Source of the DNA: Punica granatum
Taxonomy: Eukaryota > Streptophyta > Magnoliopsida > Myrtales > Lythraceae
Length of the DNA: 64,000 nt
NCBI RefSeq assembly: GCF_007655135.1
Contig: NC_045131.1
Coordinates: 24,660,001 to 24,724,000 of the forward strand
Direction of reading: 5' to 3'
Position numbers and translations under genes: made by a program. Under the pieces are notes generated by a model. The model did no database searches. It saw nothing but the letters and a program-made list of their open reading frames with translations, and was not told the origin of the DNA. Shown here one piece after another: positions 37,619-50,715 of the stretch (position 1 is the stretch's first letter; each line of letters starts with the position of its first letter).

Positions 37619-38099
37619 TTTTCGCTCAGACTTAATGTCGCCAAGGGCAAACTATACGCGATGTTTATTTCGGCTTTACTAATTAGAGCATAAAAGGCCC
37701 TCACAGGTCATATCAACCTACATATGTACCGTCCTATTGTCTATTTGGAGCTTGTTTCTTTGCGTCGAAGAAGGAAGAAGCAATAATTCTTATTTTATTA
37801 ATATTATACTTCCTAATTTGTACGGATTTTGTTATATCTTTTCAGTATTTGATGGGAAAATTTCCAAAAGGAATATTAGAAATTTTTCTTGGATATCTTC
37901 ACAAAATTTCATAGGGGACACACCATATACTAAATAAAAAATATCTAAAAGGTTTAGGATATTATTGAGACATTGCGGGTTGGTCTTGTATCTCTAAAGA
38001 AAGAGTAAGAATCCTATATCAAACATGTTGTGAAAGATGGTGTAAGAGTGTTGAGGTGAGATTTTTTTGAAATTCTCTCAAGTGTATTTATCAATTCGG

Positions 38100-38252
38100 A
38101 TTTTTAGATGTAAAATTACCACTTGAGCCTACACGAGCTCAACCCCATTTGCAACCCAAAAGTTTAAGTTCATAAGTTACTCGACCGAAGGTTCATATAA
38201 ACTTGTGGATTCCTTCTCAATTTTTTCGTGTGGAACAACATATCTCAACACC
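38100..38252 (-). repeat. LTR-like dispersed repeat, copy 1
   Basis: On the minus strand it begins TGTTGAGATATGTTGTTCC and aligns for about 140 bp with 38560-38693, diverging after the CATTTGCAACCC region. The TG start and conserved beginning suggest the end of an LTR or another repeat. Confidence 0.55.
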
Positions 38253-38559
38253 CGCTCTGACATGGCAATGTGTGGTCCAACATGTGCCACGTACCTTTAA
38301 ACAAACATCCACCCTCAACAACTGATCACGAGCTAGGCATCATCTTCCGTGCTCGGTTGAGGAGGGCAAGCACCAAACTAGCCTTGAGCAACACACTCGG
38401 GCCTATAACTAAATGTGCACGTTTAGCTACCTCGGAACTTGACCGGGCCACTTTCAGGTCTGACTAACATAAGGCGCCTTTTTGGCTGTCTCGAAATCGA
38501 ATCTGGCGCGGTGTGAGCTTGCACGTGCACGCGAAAGCGTAACCCTCTCTAATACAATT

Positions 38560-38693
38560 TAAAATTTCATTGACTTGAACTCATCTGCAACCAAAAAATT
38601 TAACCCGATAGATTGCTAGACCCAAGCCTCATATAAGCTTGTAGTTTCTTTCTTAATTTTTCCGTGTGGAACAATATATCTCAACATTAGAAT
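38560..38693 (-). repeat. LTR-like dispersed repeat, copy 2
   Basis: On the minus strand it begins TGTTGAGATATATTGTTCC and is in the same orientation as copy 1, about 300 bp away. The intervening sequence is unrelated and has no recognised coding region. Confidence 0.55.
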
Positions 38694-39047
38694 GCAAAAG
38701 GGAAGAAGACTCACCTAGGTAGGTCGGGGTTGGTAAGGAGGCTAGGGAAACACGAGTCAAATATCGATTATAATCTCTAGTAATTTGATCCAATGAATAA
38801 TCTATCTATGCATGTTTACTTCAGTTTGAGGGTTTTACCAGTATATTTTTATTTTACTTTCTGATTTCTCATTACTCTGATCTCATGTGAGCATACGGGA
38901 ACAACGACTTCTTTCACATCTATATCATTGAAGGGTTCAAATTTGCTCATCAATGACAACCTCAACGTTTATTTGAGGTCAGAGTTAAGGGATACTAGCT
39001 ATAGTGTTGAGGATCGACTCAACCCACAATGTGCAAAATGAGAATGG

Positions 39048-39271
39048 ACTGAAAGGAGGACGATACTTCATTTGATATTCTGATCGAATACATATATAAG
39101 AGTTGATGTGTGTCCTACATAGCTTATACACAAGAAAAGGAGTGAGCCATTTGACTAACTAAAAATATACAACCTATACAAAGGAACATCTAAAATATCC
39201 TAAAGTATGAAATGGAACAAATCTTAGAATCTTGGGAAAGTATCCCGGAAAATATTTCATATCGTGTAATA
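39048..39271 (-). repeat. Putative 3' LTR of the copia element
   Basis: It starts directly after the polypurine tract as TATTACACGATATG (TG changed to TA) and carries a TATA-like GTGTATAAGC. The end at 39048 (TTTCA) is a guess because no second LTR is present. Confidence 0.45.
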
Positions 39272-39279
39272 CTTCCCCT

Positions 39280-42071
39280 CAAGTTGGAGAATGAGGATCC
39301 TGAATTTCCAACTTGCGAAGAAGTAAGTGAAAACGATCACGTCCACCTTGGTAAATATATTCGCTTATTGTATATTAGTGGAGACATGAGTTGCATAGAT
39401 ACTCCTGGATAGTAGATGTTCCTGAATAAAGTGGCAATCTATCTCAATATATTTTGTTCTCTCACGAAAGATCAGATTGGTAGTGATATGGAGAGCTACC
39501 TGATTGTCACAATATAGATGTGTAGGTTGAGAGTTGAAAACACCCAATGACGATAGTAGACTATGTAAGCAGATAATCTTGCTAACTGCTGCCATGGCTC
39601 GATATTCAGCTTCTGTTGAAGAGCGAGAGATAGTAGTTTGCTTCTTTGTCTTCCATGATATAGGACTTCCAATGTGTGTGATAAAATAACCAGTTAACGA
39701 TCGTTGAGTCATCAGATAACTAGCCCAATCAGAACCACAATACGCTGCAAGCTCCATGGAATTAGGCCGTAGAAAAATCATTCGTCTCGGAGATTGCTTA
39801 AGGTAACGAATGATCCACAATGCTGCATCCTAGTGATCCTATCGTGGATCTTACATGAACTGTGAGAGAATATGAATCAAGTAAAACAGTTCGAGACGTT
39901 TGATGGTGAGATAAATAAGGCGGCTGCTGAGACGACGATAGCTGCTAGGGTCAAATAATGAGGAACCCGAAAGTGGAAGAGAGGCCATGTCGTTGCTCCA
40001 TAGGAAAAGAGGATGGTCGTGACCCAAACAAACCACACTCAATGATTATGTCAAATGTTTATTCCCTCTGATTAAGAAAAAGACCTCCATCCATTCGACT
40101 TACCTCTATCCCAAGGAAATATCACTAAGGACCCAAGTAGCTGATGCGAAGCTGAGTGTCAAGGTATTTCTTCAAGGATGCACAACATTCGGAATTATTC
40201 CCAACAATGATCATTTCATTGACATATATGAGTGCCGCAAGAAATATTTGATCATGTTGCAAAATGAACAAAGAGTGATCAGCTGCAGATTGAGAGAGAC
40301 CATTTGTGCACAGAGCATTCGCTAACTTATAAAACCAGTTCCGAAATGCTTGTTGAAGGACATAAAATGATTTCCGCAAGCGACATGCATAAGCAGGGTG
40401 TCGATGGGAAAAATTTGGAGGCATCTTCATACCAACTTCCTCTTTGAGGTCCTCGTGAAGGAAAAGCATTATGGACATCAAGCTGGTGGATTTCCCATTT
40501 ATTGATTACTGTGAGAGAAAGAAAAACCCGAATGATAATGAGTTTAGAAACCGGTGCGAACGTTTCATGAAAATCCACGCCTCCACTTGTGTGAATCCCT
40601 TGGCTTCTAAACGAGCTTTGTAACGCTCAATGCTACCATCCGCATGTCGCTTGATTTTGAGTACCCATTTGCAGCTGATGGGTTTCTTTCCTTCAGGTAT
40701 TTTCTCATTCGACCAAGTATGATTCAATTTTAAAGCACCGATTTCATCTGTCTTAGTTGCACGCCAATGAAGGTCTTTCACGGCCTCTTGATAAGATGTA
40801 GGTTCAGTCTCAGACTCCAAGGCAACTGTATATGCAAAATGATACTCAATGAATTTCAAATGTGATGAATATTGATCAACTGGATATGACTTACTCGAAG
40901 AATTCAAAGAAGTGGGGACGCTCGAGTATGACAAACTAAATCTTTTGAAGTGTGTCGGAGGATGACGAGATCAATCAGATCGACATAGCTCAAGAACTGA
41001 ATCAGAGGAACGCTGTTTTATCGATTCCGTGGAAGGAGGGTGAATCGGGGTCAGCTGAGTCTGCCCAAGGCTGAACTGGACTGGATATTTGCCTAACACT
41101 TTTGTATTGATGGGCTAACCCAGTATCAGAGCAAGAAGAAGAGGCGGACACTTCAGCCCGCTGATCCTGATGGGCTGATGAAACGGATTGGGCCTGGACA
41201 GGATCTGAAGAGTCAGTGGGCTAAGAATCAAGTGAGCCCATCTATGGAACCGAATTTTCGTGTCTAGAAATTTGTGTCTCCCCCCTGACCCTTAAAATTA
41301 GCAAAGCTTGGCCAAAAATCTAAGCATCGGGAGTATCATACTTCTATGTAGAATAACTGTCTGACTTTATCTGAGAAAAAAGGAAAATTTCCTTCACAAA
41401 ATTGAACGCTCTTAGGGACGAATATCTCATGCGTCTTGAAGTCATATAAATGCCAACCCTTTTTGCCATAAGGGTAGTCGACAAAAATGCATCGATGTGA
41501 CCATTCTCCAAACTTGTCCTTCAAACGAGGCCGGTAATGATCGTAACAAAGAGATTCGAATACCCATAAGTGAGAGTAATCGGGTTGTTTATCAACCAAT
41601 ATTTCATAAGGACTTTTACACAACAAAACTGATGATGGTGTGATGTTGATGAGATATGTCATAGTGGTCACACATTCTCCCCAAAACCGAGTCGGGACCC
41701 CTATCTGAAATAAGAGTGCTCATGCCATATTTAAGATGTGGCGATGTCTCCTCTCTATTCGTCCATTCTACTGTGGAGAGTCGAGAGAAGACGTTTGATG
41801 TATGATACCGCACTGAGAACAAAAGGCTTGTATATCTTTAGAGAGGAACTCCAAACCATTATCTGTCCGAATAATCTTTACTGATCTCGCAAATTGATTC
41901 TTCACCAGATTTGTAAATCCAATTAAATTGGTTTTGGCCTCAGTTTTGTCACGTAATGGGTAAATAATTGTGCAACTGATATCAAATTGCATTTGAAAGA
42001 CGGCCCTAGAATCACATTTGACAAATTGAAATCTCTAGCAAGATGTATATTTCCTTCTCTTGAAATCTTCA
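39280..42071 (-). pseudogene. Decayed copia polyprotein (integrase, RT, RNase H)
   Basis: The GAG-pre-integrase end is FKCNLISVAQL (near 41965-42000). Integrase is at 41992-41336 with IIRTDNGLEF, then a stop between SLDSPQ and NGRIERR. RT occupies about 40934-40125, with ALKLNHTW and WVLKIKRHADGSIERYKARL; its catalytic YVDD reads YVNE, so it would be inactive. RNase H is at about 39820-39365 with GSDWA, SSTEAEY and YCDNQVA. Several frameshifts and stops break the frame. A hinge of about 300 bp between integrase and RT (41035-41335) has no domain. Confidence 0.9.
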
Positions 42072-42166
42072 TTTTGGAAGAAGAGTACTTTCCATGTAAA
42101 TGTTGCAAGACAACAAAATTTCTCATTGTACCTTTCAAGAAAAGTGAGTGCAATTCAGTTGTTATT

Positions 42167-42351
42167 TTTTTTGGTATGTGCCTTGGTATTCGGAAGCTTG
42201 ACGGGCCACGACTAATCCAGTTCGATCCGGGTCGATCCACTAAGAGGTAAAACTCTCCCAATCAAGGATTTTCTCCATTCACGAGACTCAAACTCAAGAC
42301 CTTGCTTAAGGGGAACAAGCACTGAATCACTTGAACCAACTCTTGTTGGTA
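42167..42351 (-). repeat. SINE copy inside block B
   Basis: This is the same insertion as 10068-10250, with the flanking TTGTTATTTT repeat preserved on both sides. Confidence 0.8.
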
Positions 42352-43478
42352 GTTTGATTGTTATTTTGAATGAAACGAAATCATACCATTACTTCAAGAA
42401 TTGATGGCATTTAAATGGCTTTCCATGAAGGGGCACCATTACCTTATGTTAGGAAGTGCAAGGGCATGATGAGATTTATTTTGCACAAGAGATAGCTTTT
42501 TATGAAAAGATATAAGGGTCAGATTAAGAATTAAAAAAGTGGGAAAAGACAAATAAAATGGGGTAAAATGAAAAATAACGAATGTGGATAAACCAAAAGC
42601 AATTTTGCACTTTTATAATTAAGTGTATATATGTATATGTATATATTATTAATGAAAAAATACATTTAAAAACTGATAATTAAATAGACATATAGAGGGA
42701 TATAAATGCATACTTTTTTTAAGTTGAAAGGGTATTTCATAAAGTAAAAATCGATACTTTAAAATATTTATACTTTCATTGAAGTTATAAATTATTATGG
42801 TTTTTATTTTATTATTAAATTTGAATAGAGGATTTATTGATGAAAATATGTATTTGGAATGAGGCGATTGGTGTAAATGGCTTAATATAGGCGAAAAAGT
42901 ACATGCGCTTATATTTTAGAGGAATACAGTAGAGAGATAGAAGGAGGGATATAGAAGCATGCTTTTGAAAGCTAAAAGAGTACTCTTGGGAAAGTAAGAT
43001 GGAGCAGAGAGGAAGCAATTGGCCAAAGAGCCGTATGGTGAAATGAGTAGAAGTAGAAATCTGAACAAATCATATGCATCATCATTTTTTCTTAGTGCGA
43101 TTTTGTTTGTTCACGTCGAAAATCGCCGACGGGTAGATTATGAGAAAACCAAACTTGCTAGGGCACTATCCCTAGAAAATAGAAACCGACGCGACACCAG
43201 CCGGCCCCACCGGTACAGAGCATAGTATCACGACCTTGAGAGTCCATAGGAATGAAAGATGGCTGGGTTTCAAGTAAGTGAAGTAGACGGTTGAATGCGC
43301 CTTAGACGATCTCGTGGTTCAGGGATTTAGCCGCAATGAGTTCTCTACTATTTCTTCCTGCTATGTTAAATCACGGCTACTAAAACCGTGCAAAGGATGG
43401 TTCTCGGCCTTCAATGATCGAAAAGAAGGAATCTAGGCCGAAACCTAGACTCGATGGAATGGATGGCCCAAAAGCCGG

Positions 43479-44363
43479 TTCTAAGAATGATGCAACCACA
43501 AGCATCGAAAGATTCATAACGCATGGATCTCAGACTCGTAAAGCCAAGAGAGGCTGCACCTAGGTCTAGAAACCTAAGCTCGGGTGTTCCTCGAAAACGG
43601 ATAGAAGGATAGGTGTCGAATGATCGGCAGTTGTAAGGAATTAAAGGTGCATGGTATTGAAGTGTTAGAAATGTAGATATTGAAGGTGCGGTAATGTAAG
43701 TGCGATGAAAGTAATATGCTAGAAAGAAAATATCAAAAAAGCGTAATGCGATTGATAATTGTGCCAAAAGGGGACTACAATGAACTCAAATACACGTATA
43801 TATAGGCGTGTACATGAAGCCCTAGGGAATATATCGTAATCAGATACGTCTATAAAATACGATATGAAGATCTTATTCACAAGAGAAATTGACTACCTAA
43901 CCTACCTAAATTGCCTAAAGATAAGATATCAAATAAAATCGGAGGAATATCCGGTTTATCCGACTTCTTAAAATCAGAGATAACGCAAGAATATTACATG
44001 CTTGCATTACAAGAAAAAATCAGCCGCCGTAATTTCTCCAGCCATTGCTGGCTATGTTGATTGGAGCATGCTTCCACATATATGCTATATGCCTTACATG
44101 CACATATTTCTATGATGGGCTCACATTGTTTGCTGGGCTTAATAGAAATGGGCTAGACCCTAACTTTGGACCTCTACCTCAAGGCATGAGCCTCTCTGTA
44201 ACATTCGGGCTTCGATTCAACTTGACTCGCAGTATGATAATTGCAGCCTATCTCTTCTAAACCCGAACTACCATATCTCCAAAATTCGGAAAAACTATCA
44301 AAATTACCGATTACACGTCCCGATTTGGTTATCTTCACGAATTACGAGAAATTGGTGTAAACA
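43479..44363 (-). repeat. 3' LTR of the LARD-like element, copy B
   Basis: The minus strand starts TGTTTACACC at 44363 and includes a TATA box (CCTATATATACG, near 43795-43806). It holds the intact target GATAGAAGGATAGGTGTCG near 43599-43617, where copy A has the gypsy insertion. Confidence 0.75.
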
Positions 44364-45586
44364 ATACCCCTCATGTCTAGTTGCGCGAAAGTGAATTGAG
44401 CGCGACTTGACATGTGTAATTATAAATTTACCGCTCAAGCTCATGATCAATGAAATGTTATGAGCACCTGAAAGGAAAAACAATTACTTTACGGCTAGCA
44501 TAGCCGTTGTAGATGACTTGCGCATAACAAATGAGTTGCACCCAAAACTATAATTATGTGGTTTCCTGTTTCAGCTCGAATTCAACTTTAATTTCGAGCT
44601 CCTTCTGATCTAACCTGGACAAAACTCAAAACATGAAATTATAGATCTCCTTCATAGCTCTCTAACGCATCTTGAATCATCAAAATCCGAGCTTTCTAGA
44701 GAAAGATATGAAATTTCTCATGAAACTGTGCGAATCTGGAAAATTGGCCGAGAATGAGTTCTATAATGGGCAGCCTTAACACAACCTGCGAGAATGAATC
44801 TTGATCTCGATCACACCCACTAACATGACTGCGACCCCTGTGCATAAAGATTCAGCTTATGGAAAAAGCCGAAAGTTTATAATGGCTTTTGCTCCTTCAT
44901 CTTGTAAGAATGAAACTCTTGACGCAAAATTCTCGGCCTCCGATATTAGCCTATGATCTCCATCTTTTGAACCTTTGGCCATTATTGCAAGCCGAAGATC
45001 ATTCACCGAAGCTCTAACAATAGGCATCCCAAACATATTCATGAATTTTTGAAGTGGATAGATATGTGATGCAAGTACCTCAGGAAGCCCCTTGAATGCA
45101 AAAGATTCATTCCATTTAACGTTTATCGTTATGCTTGATTGATTATGGCATTTGAAGATTCTTCCTGTTGACGAATAAGAGCATGAATTGTCTCTCATTC
45201 TCCTTACTCGTCTATACCCTTCTTCAGTGTAGCTTTGGACTTGACCATTGGAATTTTGGCCATAGCAGAAGGTTTGACCGTGGCTTTTTAAACACTGTTT
45301 GATTTAGCCCCTAGATGCTGCAAATCAACCGTAGAAACCTTTGGACTAGCTGCAACACTCAATTGAGTAGCCATCAATCTCTCCGCTTGACGACGCCATT
45401 GAGGACGACGTTTTTTGCATTCTTGTAAGCTGTTTCGATCTTTTCGGATGGACCACCTTTTGCCATTCATATTTGGGTACCTTCATGGGTGATACAACGA
45501 GTCGATCCTTGACCGAGATGCGTCGAATCATCATCAGGAACCTCCCCAGCCATTCAACTGAGTATATTGGCCTTTCACTTGGAGTC

Positions 45587-48500
45587 TATCAGCACCCCAT
45601 TTGACTCACAGATTCAAACTACATTATCAGCAGTGATCCAAGTCACGACTTGAGCATAATATAGAAAAACGGCTCAACAGAGCAAGAAAATACTATTCAT
45701 CCTCAAGTTGGCAAAATCGAGCAGATAACATATACATATGACAGAAGGACTCCGAGGGTCATCAAAAAGCAACAGAGTGACTAAAAAGCTCAACAACGTC
45801 CAAAACCGGCATTTCTAGAGTTCACACGAACAATCCTATTTTCCGATAGTTCGCTCGACCATCGGAAGATAGCCAATATTGGACTCCAAAAATCCACATC
45901 AGTGCCAAACAAATGAAAAGTATCTTCAAAAGCATTTTGCAAATCATCTGCTCTATACAGAACAACTTTTTGTATACAGACAACTTTTCAGTGGAAGTCA
46001 AAAAATGCCGATTTCTTGGAGAAAAGTTAATTCCAAATGTCAGATACGGCCATGCCCCACAAGCATACAGAATATGTGCAGTGCTTTAGATTGTCTCTTG
46101 GAAGCCACACAGACACTCCAAATGACTTCCGAGTGATAAAACGGGCATATCCCTCTTCGGAAATGCATAACCGGAGACTGGTCTGACGGAATTACAGCAA
46201 ACGAAGTTCACACTGCGTTGCCTTGAAAACTCTAGCGGACATTCGCAATTGGACAAAACAGACATCAAAAACCTTTTCGGTTTCCCGAGTAACCTCCGAG
46301 GAGCAGAAATGGCCATTTTCAGTGGAAATGCATATTCGAAGGTCCTCTTTACGGAAACTTGACGCTGGATGCCTACCCTACAAAGTGCTAGCCTTGCCAA
46401 GGCTTAATGTGGAATCGTCGGAATGAATCACACAACTCATCTAGACCTCCCGAGCAGTGTTTTAGAGGTCTCATATGTACTTTTCAAGTTCTTAAAGGTC
46501 CGATCTCGACAAACAAAGATTACAGTGATCTCCGGAGCGCTCAAGCAACTCAGAAAGCATTATGAGAAATCCAGTTTCGGCCTCCTAGGACGTCTCCGGC
46601 TTCACGTTTGCATTACCGGCTTAAGGGTCAATTGTTCACGTTGTCTGACAATTCATGTCAAAATGACCAACGTGAGATGCAGACACAAGATATACTGTCA
46701 GAAGCGAACAACTTCGCTCTAGTCAACTGCAATGAGCAAAATCGGCTTCCGAGCCTCATGCGGATCCGGGATATTTTTCCTCGAAAAGTGCTAATCTTGG
46801 GCTCATGTAATCTGTTTTCTCGCGTATATCGACAATTCGACGTTCAATTCGAACCACAAACTTCGAATAGGCGACCAATCAAGACCCGAGCTTTCTCCCG
46901 GTGTCTCCTCGTCGGTTGTGGGACCCACGGGTTGCCCAAGGGCAGCCGCCCCTTGCCCCAATCCATTCGTCCTCTTCCTCCTCTTCTCTTGCTCACTCTA
47001 AGATCAAAATATCAAGAAGAGGTTGAAGACAACACTCAAGCTTTCATCAATGCTCATCAATGCTCTTGGATCTTCCTCATCAAGAGCACTTGGTCCACAT
47101 TCATCCTCATCCTCATTAAGCAAACTGACTTTTGCTAATGGGAGGCTTAAGTGTGCTTTGCTTTACTTAATTGCCCATTAGCTTTGCCTATAAATGGCCC
47201 CAAAGTGATTAAGATAATGACTTCTCCTCTTGCATGCTTCTCACTAGTTTTCTTCCTCTAGGAAATGCTCTCAACTCCATAGCCAAAAATCAGCAAGCTT
47301 CAACACTTCAAAGCCAAGAGAAGAAAACCGAAAAAAAAAAAACCAAAAGAGAGCCTCTAGTTCTTAAGTCCAAAGCCGATGTTCATCATCCCGACTTAAG
47401 TTCAAAATTTCTCAAACTCCATATCCCACTCATTTTGGACCCATGGAGTTCATTGGTGAACTTGGTTTTTCCATTTGAAACCTTTAAGTTATTGTTTCAG
47501 GTCATTTAGGTGATCTCGGGTGAATAGTGAACCCGTAGTCGCCCGCTGCCGCGCGCGCCTGCGCCCTGCACGCTCCTGCGCCTATGCCCGCGCCCCGCGC
47601 GCCTACCCCGCGTCCGCCTGCGCATCCGCACGCCCGCACATGTCCAGCCGTGCGCCTAGCTCGCCCTAACGTGCATGCCCTTGCACCCGAACGTCCTTCC
47701 GAGGATTCTACCGAGTCACCCGATTCTTTCCTCGCATCCCGAGGCTAGGTAGAACATTCTCGACTTAGAGGAGTTAGGGCTTTTTACATTTTTGCATGGC
47801 TATGGAGTGATATGGAGTATATGACATACTTCATATGCAATATTTAATTTTTATGCGTTTTCACGTTATATTATGCATGCTCGTCATCACATAACATGTT
47901 AGCATGTCGGGAAACGTTTGGATCGTCACTCGAAAAACCATCCCGACCCGAAACAAGCAAACAAGCTCTCGGGTTTGCCTCGAAAGAGGTGGTCGAGGCT
48001 TAGTTTGCCTCTTTTGGGTTAGGAAAGGTCTTCTCGGTCCGATCCAAGTTCGATTCCTGAGTTTCCTCGTGTTTTCCCATGTGCATGAAGTCGGTATTGT
48101 TCTATCGATTCCCTAAATAATTTGTTTGTGCATGTTTGCATGTTTGAATGCGTTATTCAAATCATGGCAATACCGACTTTAGTTTAATCGCGTCATTTAT
48201 CGTGTTTGTCGCTTGAGCATGCGAGAGAAATGATTTGAAATGATACGGGGAAAACTCATGGAACCTTATTCGGGCCATGGGACCTCTTGGCTCTCTCCAA
48301 GGAGTAGTGGCCGAGAGCTTCATGGGCTTATTCGAGTTGCACGAGGCTTCCTCTTCTCGTTTTAAGTCCGTTCTCGGCTTTCGTGGAATTTGCAATTTAT
48401 ATTATCGTCGCAATATCGCATGAAAATGTATTTTTTTAAAAACAAAACATGCATGGATTCGGGTATCGATGACTCATTCGAGTCCATTCGATTACAAGGG

Positions 48501-50434
48501 TAATTTCGGTCATTGGATCGAACTATCCTCGACCCTTATGGAATCGCCTTGGTCGTCGAGTCACGAATCGTTTTCATAATTAATGCATTCGGCACAACCC
48601 TTAAGCATTAATTTCACGAATGGGTTAATCGGGACGCTAACACGGTTAATTCATTCAACTTAAACAACTTTGCACGAATTGGACATTAAATCTGTAACTC
48701 GCGTCGACGAATTACAAAATGGTGTTAATACCCTTTTAAAAAATACGCATACTTCCAAACCCGAGACATGCAATACGAAGTAACATGGACATCTAAGAGA
48801 AGCTTGTGTGTTTTGACTTGAGTTCCACTTGACTTCAGGTAATTCAGGTCAGAATACAGAAGTTCCTTTTAGACCACTTCCGGATAGATCGACCAAATCT
48901 TTGGCTTTTATGTGGTTCTCGTATAACCCTGAAAGATCCAAGGAATTGGTTGATATCGGTTACAGGCCGAGGTGGCCCGTATTGCGTTGTTTCCCTTTCC
49001 TGAAAATACATTTTCAAATAAAGGGCAAGAATATAATTTTCTGATTTGGCGACACCTTAGGAGTTAGTTTGATGGAAACACGATGGTATTGGAATAGGAA
49101 TGGGCTACCTATTTAGGCGCCGGTTGATCTGCATAGCCCTTCCTTATTCCCATTGATGAGTTTCTGTCATGCTAGCGTAGTTTAGGGTGTTATTTGGGCA
49201 CTTTGTATCAAAATACAATTACCTGACTAATCACTCGACTTAACTGAACACTAGAAAAGGTTACGTGGAACTCTAGGTTTTAAATCTAGAGTCAAGATAC
49301 AAGTTTGGATTAATTCAGTGTAATTTTAGTGTCACAACATCGAATCACTGTAAAAGCAATCCACACACACGAAACCTGACTACGGACACCCAATATGTCA
49401 GGTTTTCCAACCAAAGCCGAATGCTAAAATATTGGCACGCGCTTGTTTGTCTAGGGTAGGATTTGCACGCCAAAATACCCCGGATCAACAATTTGTTAAA
49501 ACACGTACACTTTACAATAACAAACACCTTGTCTGTTATTAATATGTTGCGTGTTATCTTTCTGCACTTGTTCGCCATGCAGGTCGAGCCCGATCCCTAG
49601 GCCGAATAATATTAGGGTTCAATGCCCTAATCATCGATCACAAGGTCCAACGCCCTAACCATCACTCACAGGGTCCAATGCCTTACTCAGTGAGAGCATA
49701 CACCGAATTTCAATTCTTCGGTCTTTTCCTTAAACTCACGGTGAGTTAGAGCGGAATAATAACCGAACGCGAATCGACTGGAATTCGACCCTTTTTGTAA
49801 TTTGTATTTATTGTTTTCGAGAGCATTGTAAGGATTTTATTATGTATATTCATTCTGTAAGAATTCCAGTCGGTGAGCGAACGTTCCGAGAGTCGAATTA
49901 ATCGAATCGGTCTAATACTTGCCCAAACACAAGTAAATCCAAGATCTCGCGGTTTCGATTCACGCGGGGATTCAACCTCCATGGTTCGATGAACTATAAC
50001 ACAAGATTGTGAACCGATTCCCCGACACACGTGTTTACATCTCTCTCGGCTTCTCAACCGACATCGTTTAGTTCACTGAATTTTCGGTGTCAAAACATGC
50101 GAGCCGAGCGCAACTTAATCCACGCGATAAATAATAAAACATGCAAGCCTAGCAAACCAGAGTACCAAAAGGGCGTGCGGGATATAGGCCCACACGTAAC
50201 ATGAACCCCCGAACTCGGACTTTCCGGCTCCGCACAGATCACTGCCTTAACAACAACTAGGTGTTCCATACTCCTAGAGCCGGGTAACTTATCCGCCCTC
50301 GACCTTCGGGTCGTAAAATGATAAGTGGCGACTCCTTCTCACGCGTTCCCACGGGAAGGTGGACACTTTCAAGCCGCGCGATCCAAAAGCGCGCAATGCG
50401 AGCCCCGACGAGAGTCCACATTCGGGTCCGTACA
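45587..50434 (+). mobile_element. 4848-bp 5' LTR of a Tat/Ogre-like gypsy element
   Basis: It starts TATCAGCACCCCATTT inside block B and ends CGGGTCCGTACA, followed at once by a primer site. It aligns in reverse over its whole length with 56432-61278 at very roughly 90% identity. A TATA box (TATAAAT, 47189-47195) places U3 at about 1.6 kb. LTRs of this size are characteristic of Ogre/Tat elements. All reading frames inside it are incidental. The TG start is changed to TA. Confidence 0.85.
47530..47665. repeat. GC-rich variable tract inside the Tat LTR
   Basis: A cluster of CGCGC, CCTGCGC and CCGCAC motifs in otherwise AT-balanced LTR. The matching place in the other LTR (about 59220-59325) has a differently arranged GC-rich tract, so it varies quickly. 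Confidence 0.7.
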
Positions 50435-50456
50435 GTTTGACGACTCCACTGGGGAC
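50435..50456 (+). other. Primer-binding region of the left Tat element
   Basis: GTTTGACGACTCCACTGGGG follows the LTR end. It closely resembles the primer-site sequence typical of plant Tat/Ogre elements (TGGCGACTC..CTGGGGA), reported for Ogre as tRNA-Arg primed. The tRNA match was not checked. Confidence 0.65.
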
Positions 50457-50615
50457 ATACTTAATGGGTTCAGACTCGATCCGTTTGCTTTGCTTGCATG
50501 TTTATTTATCGCTTTCCGCACATTTATTTTACGCACGTTTACTTTTACGCACTTACATTGCATCATTCTAGTGGTTCTAGGTACCTTGTCCGAAATCCCA
50601 TGGGCGCCGATCTAG
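50457..50615 (+). other. Start of the internal region of the left Tat element
   Basis: A short leader fragment with no coding sequence, ended by the assembly gap. Confidence 0.6.
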
Positions 50616-50715
50616 NNNNNNNNNNNNNNNNNNNNNNNNNNNNNNNNNNNNNNNNNNNNNNNNNNNNNNNNNNNNNNNNNNNNNNNNNNNNNNNNNNNNN
50701 NNNNNNNNNNNNNNN
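50616..50715. other. Assembly gap, 100 N
   Basis: Exactly 100 N, the conventional placeholder for a gap of unknown size. The sequences on its two sides belong to oppositely oriented elements, so their adjacency and orientation are unproven. Confidence 0.98.

Larger units (their letters stand above)
37619..39047. other. Intergenic DNA downstream of the DUF538 gene
   Basis: It holds two related repeat copies at 38100-38252 and 38560-38693, listed separately. No gene was seen. Confidence 0.6.
39048..42071 (-). mobile_element. Ty1/copia retrotransposon, 5'-truncated and decayed
   Basis: On the minus strand the order is GAG-pre-integrase, integrase, RT, RNase H (the Ty1/copia order), then a polypurine tract TTGAGGGGAAG (39272-39282) and a 3' LTR starting at 39271. 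Block B begins at 42072, where copia coding similarity stops, so gag and the 5' LTR are cut off. Confidence 0.85.
42072..45586. repeat. Duplicated block, copy B
   Basis: It is collinear with 9971-11499 plus 17873-19848 and lacks the gypsy insertion. It contains the SINE, a 3' LTR of the LARD-like element (about 43479-44363, minus orientation, polypurine GAGGGGTAT just beyond) and the first 1.2 kb of its internal region. It is cut at 45586 by the Tat LTR. Confidence 0.88.

Noticed and set aside
38100..38693. Short TRIM-like element with two LTRs
   Set aside because: The two repeats are similar only for about 140 bp and no primer site, polypurine tract or target duplication was found, so they are listed only as repeats.
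45879..47138. Several frames of 85-176 codons
   Set aside because: They lie within the 4.85-kb Tat LTR, are not conserved in the homologous LTR at 56432-61278, and have no domain.
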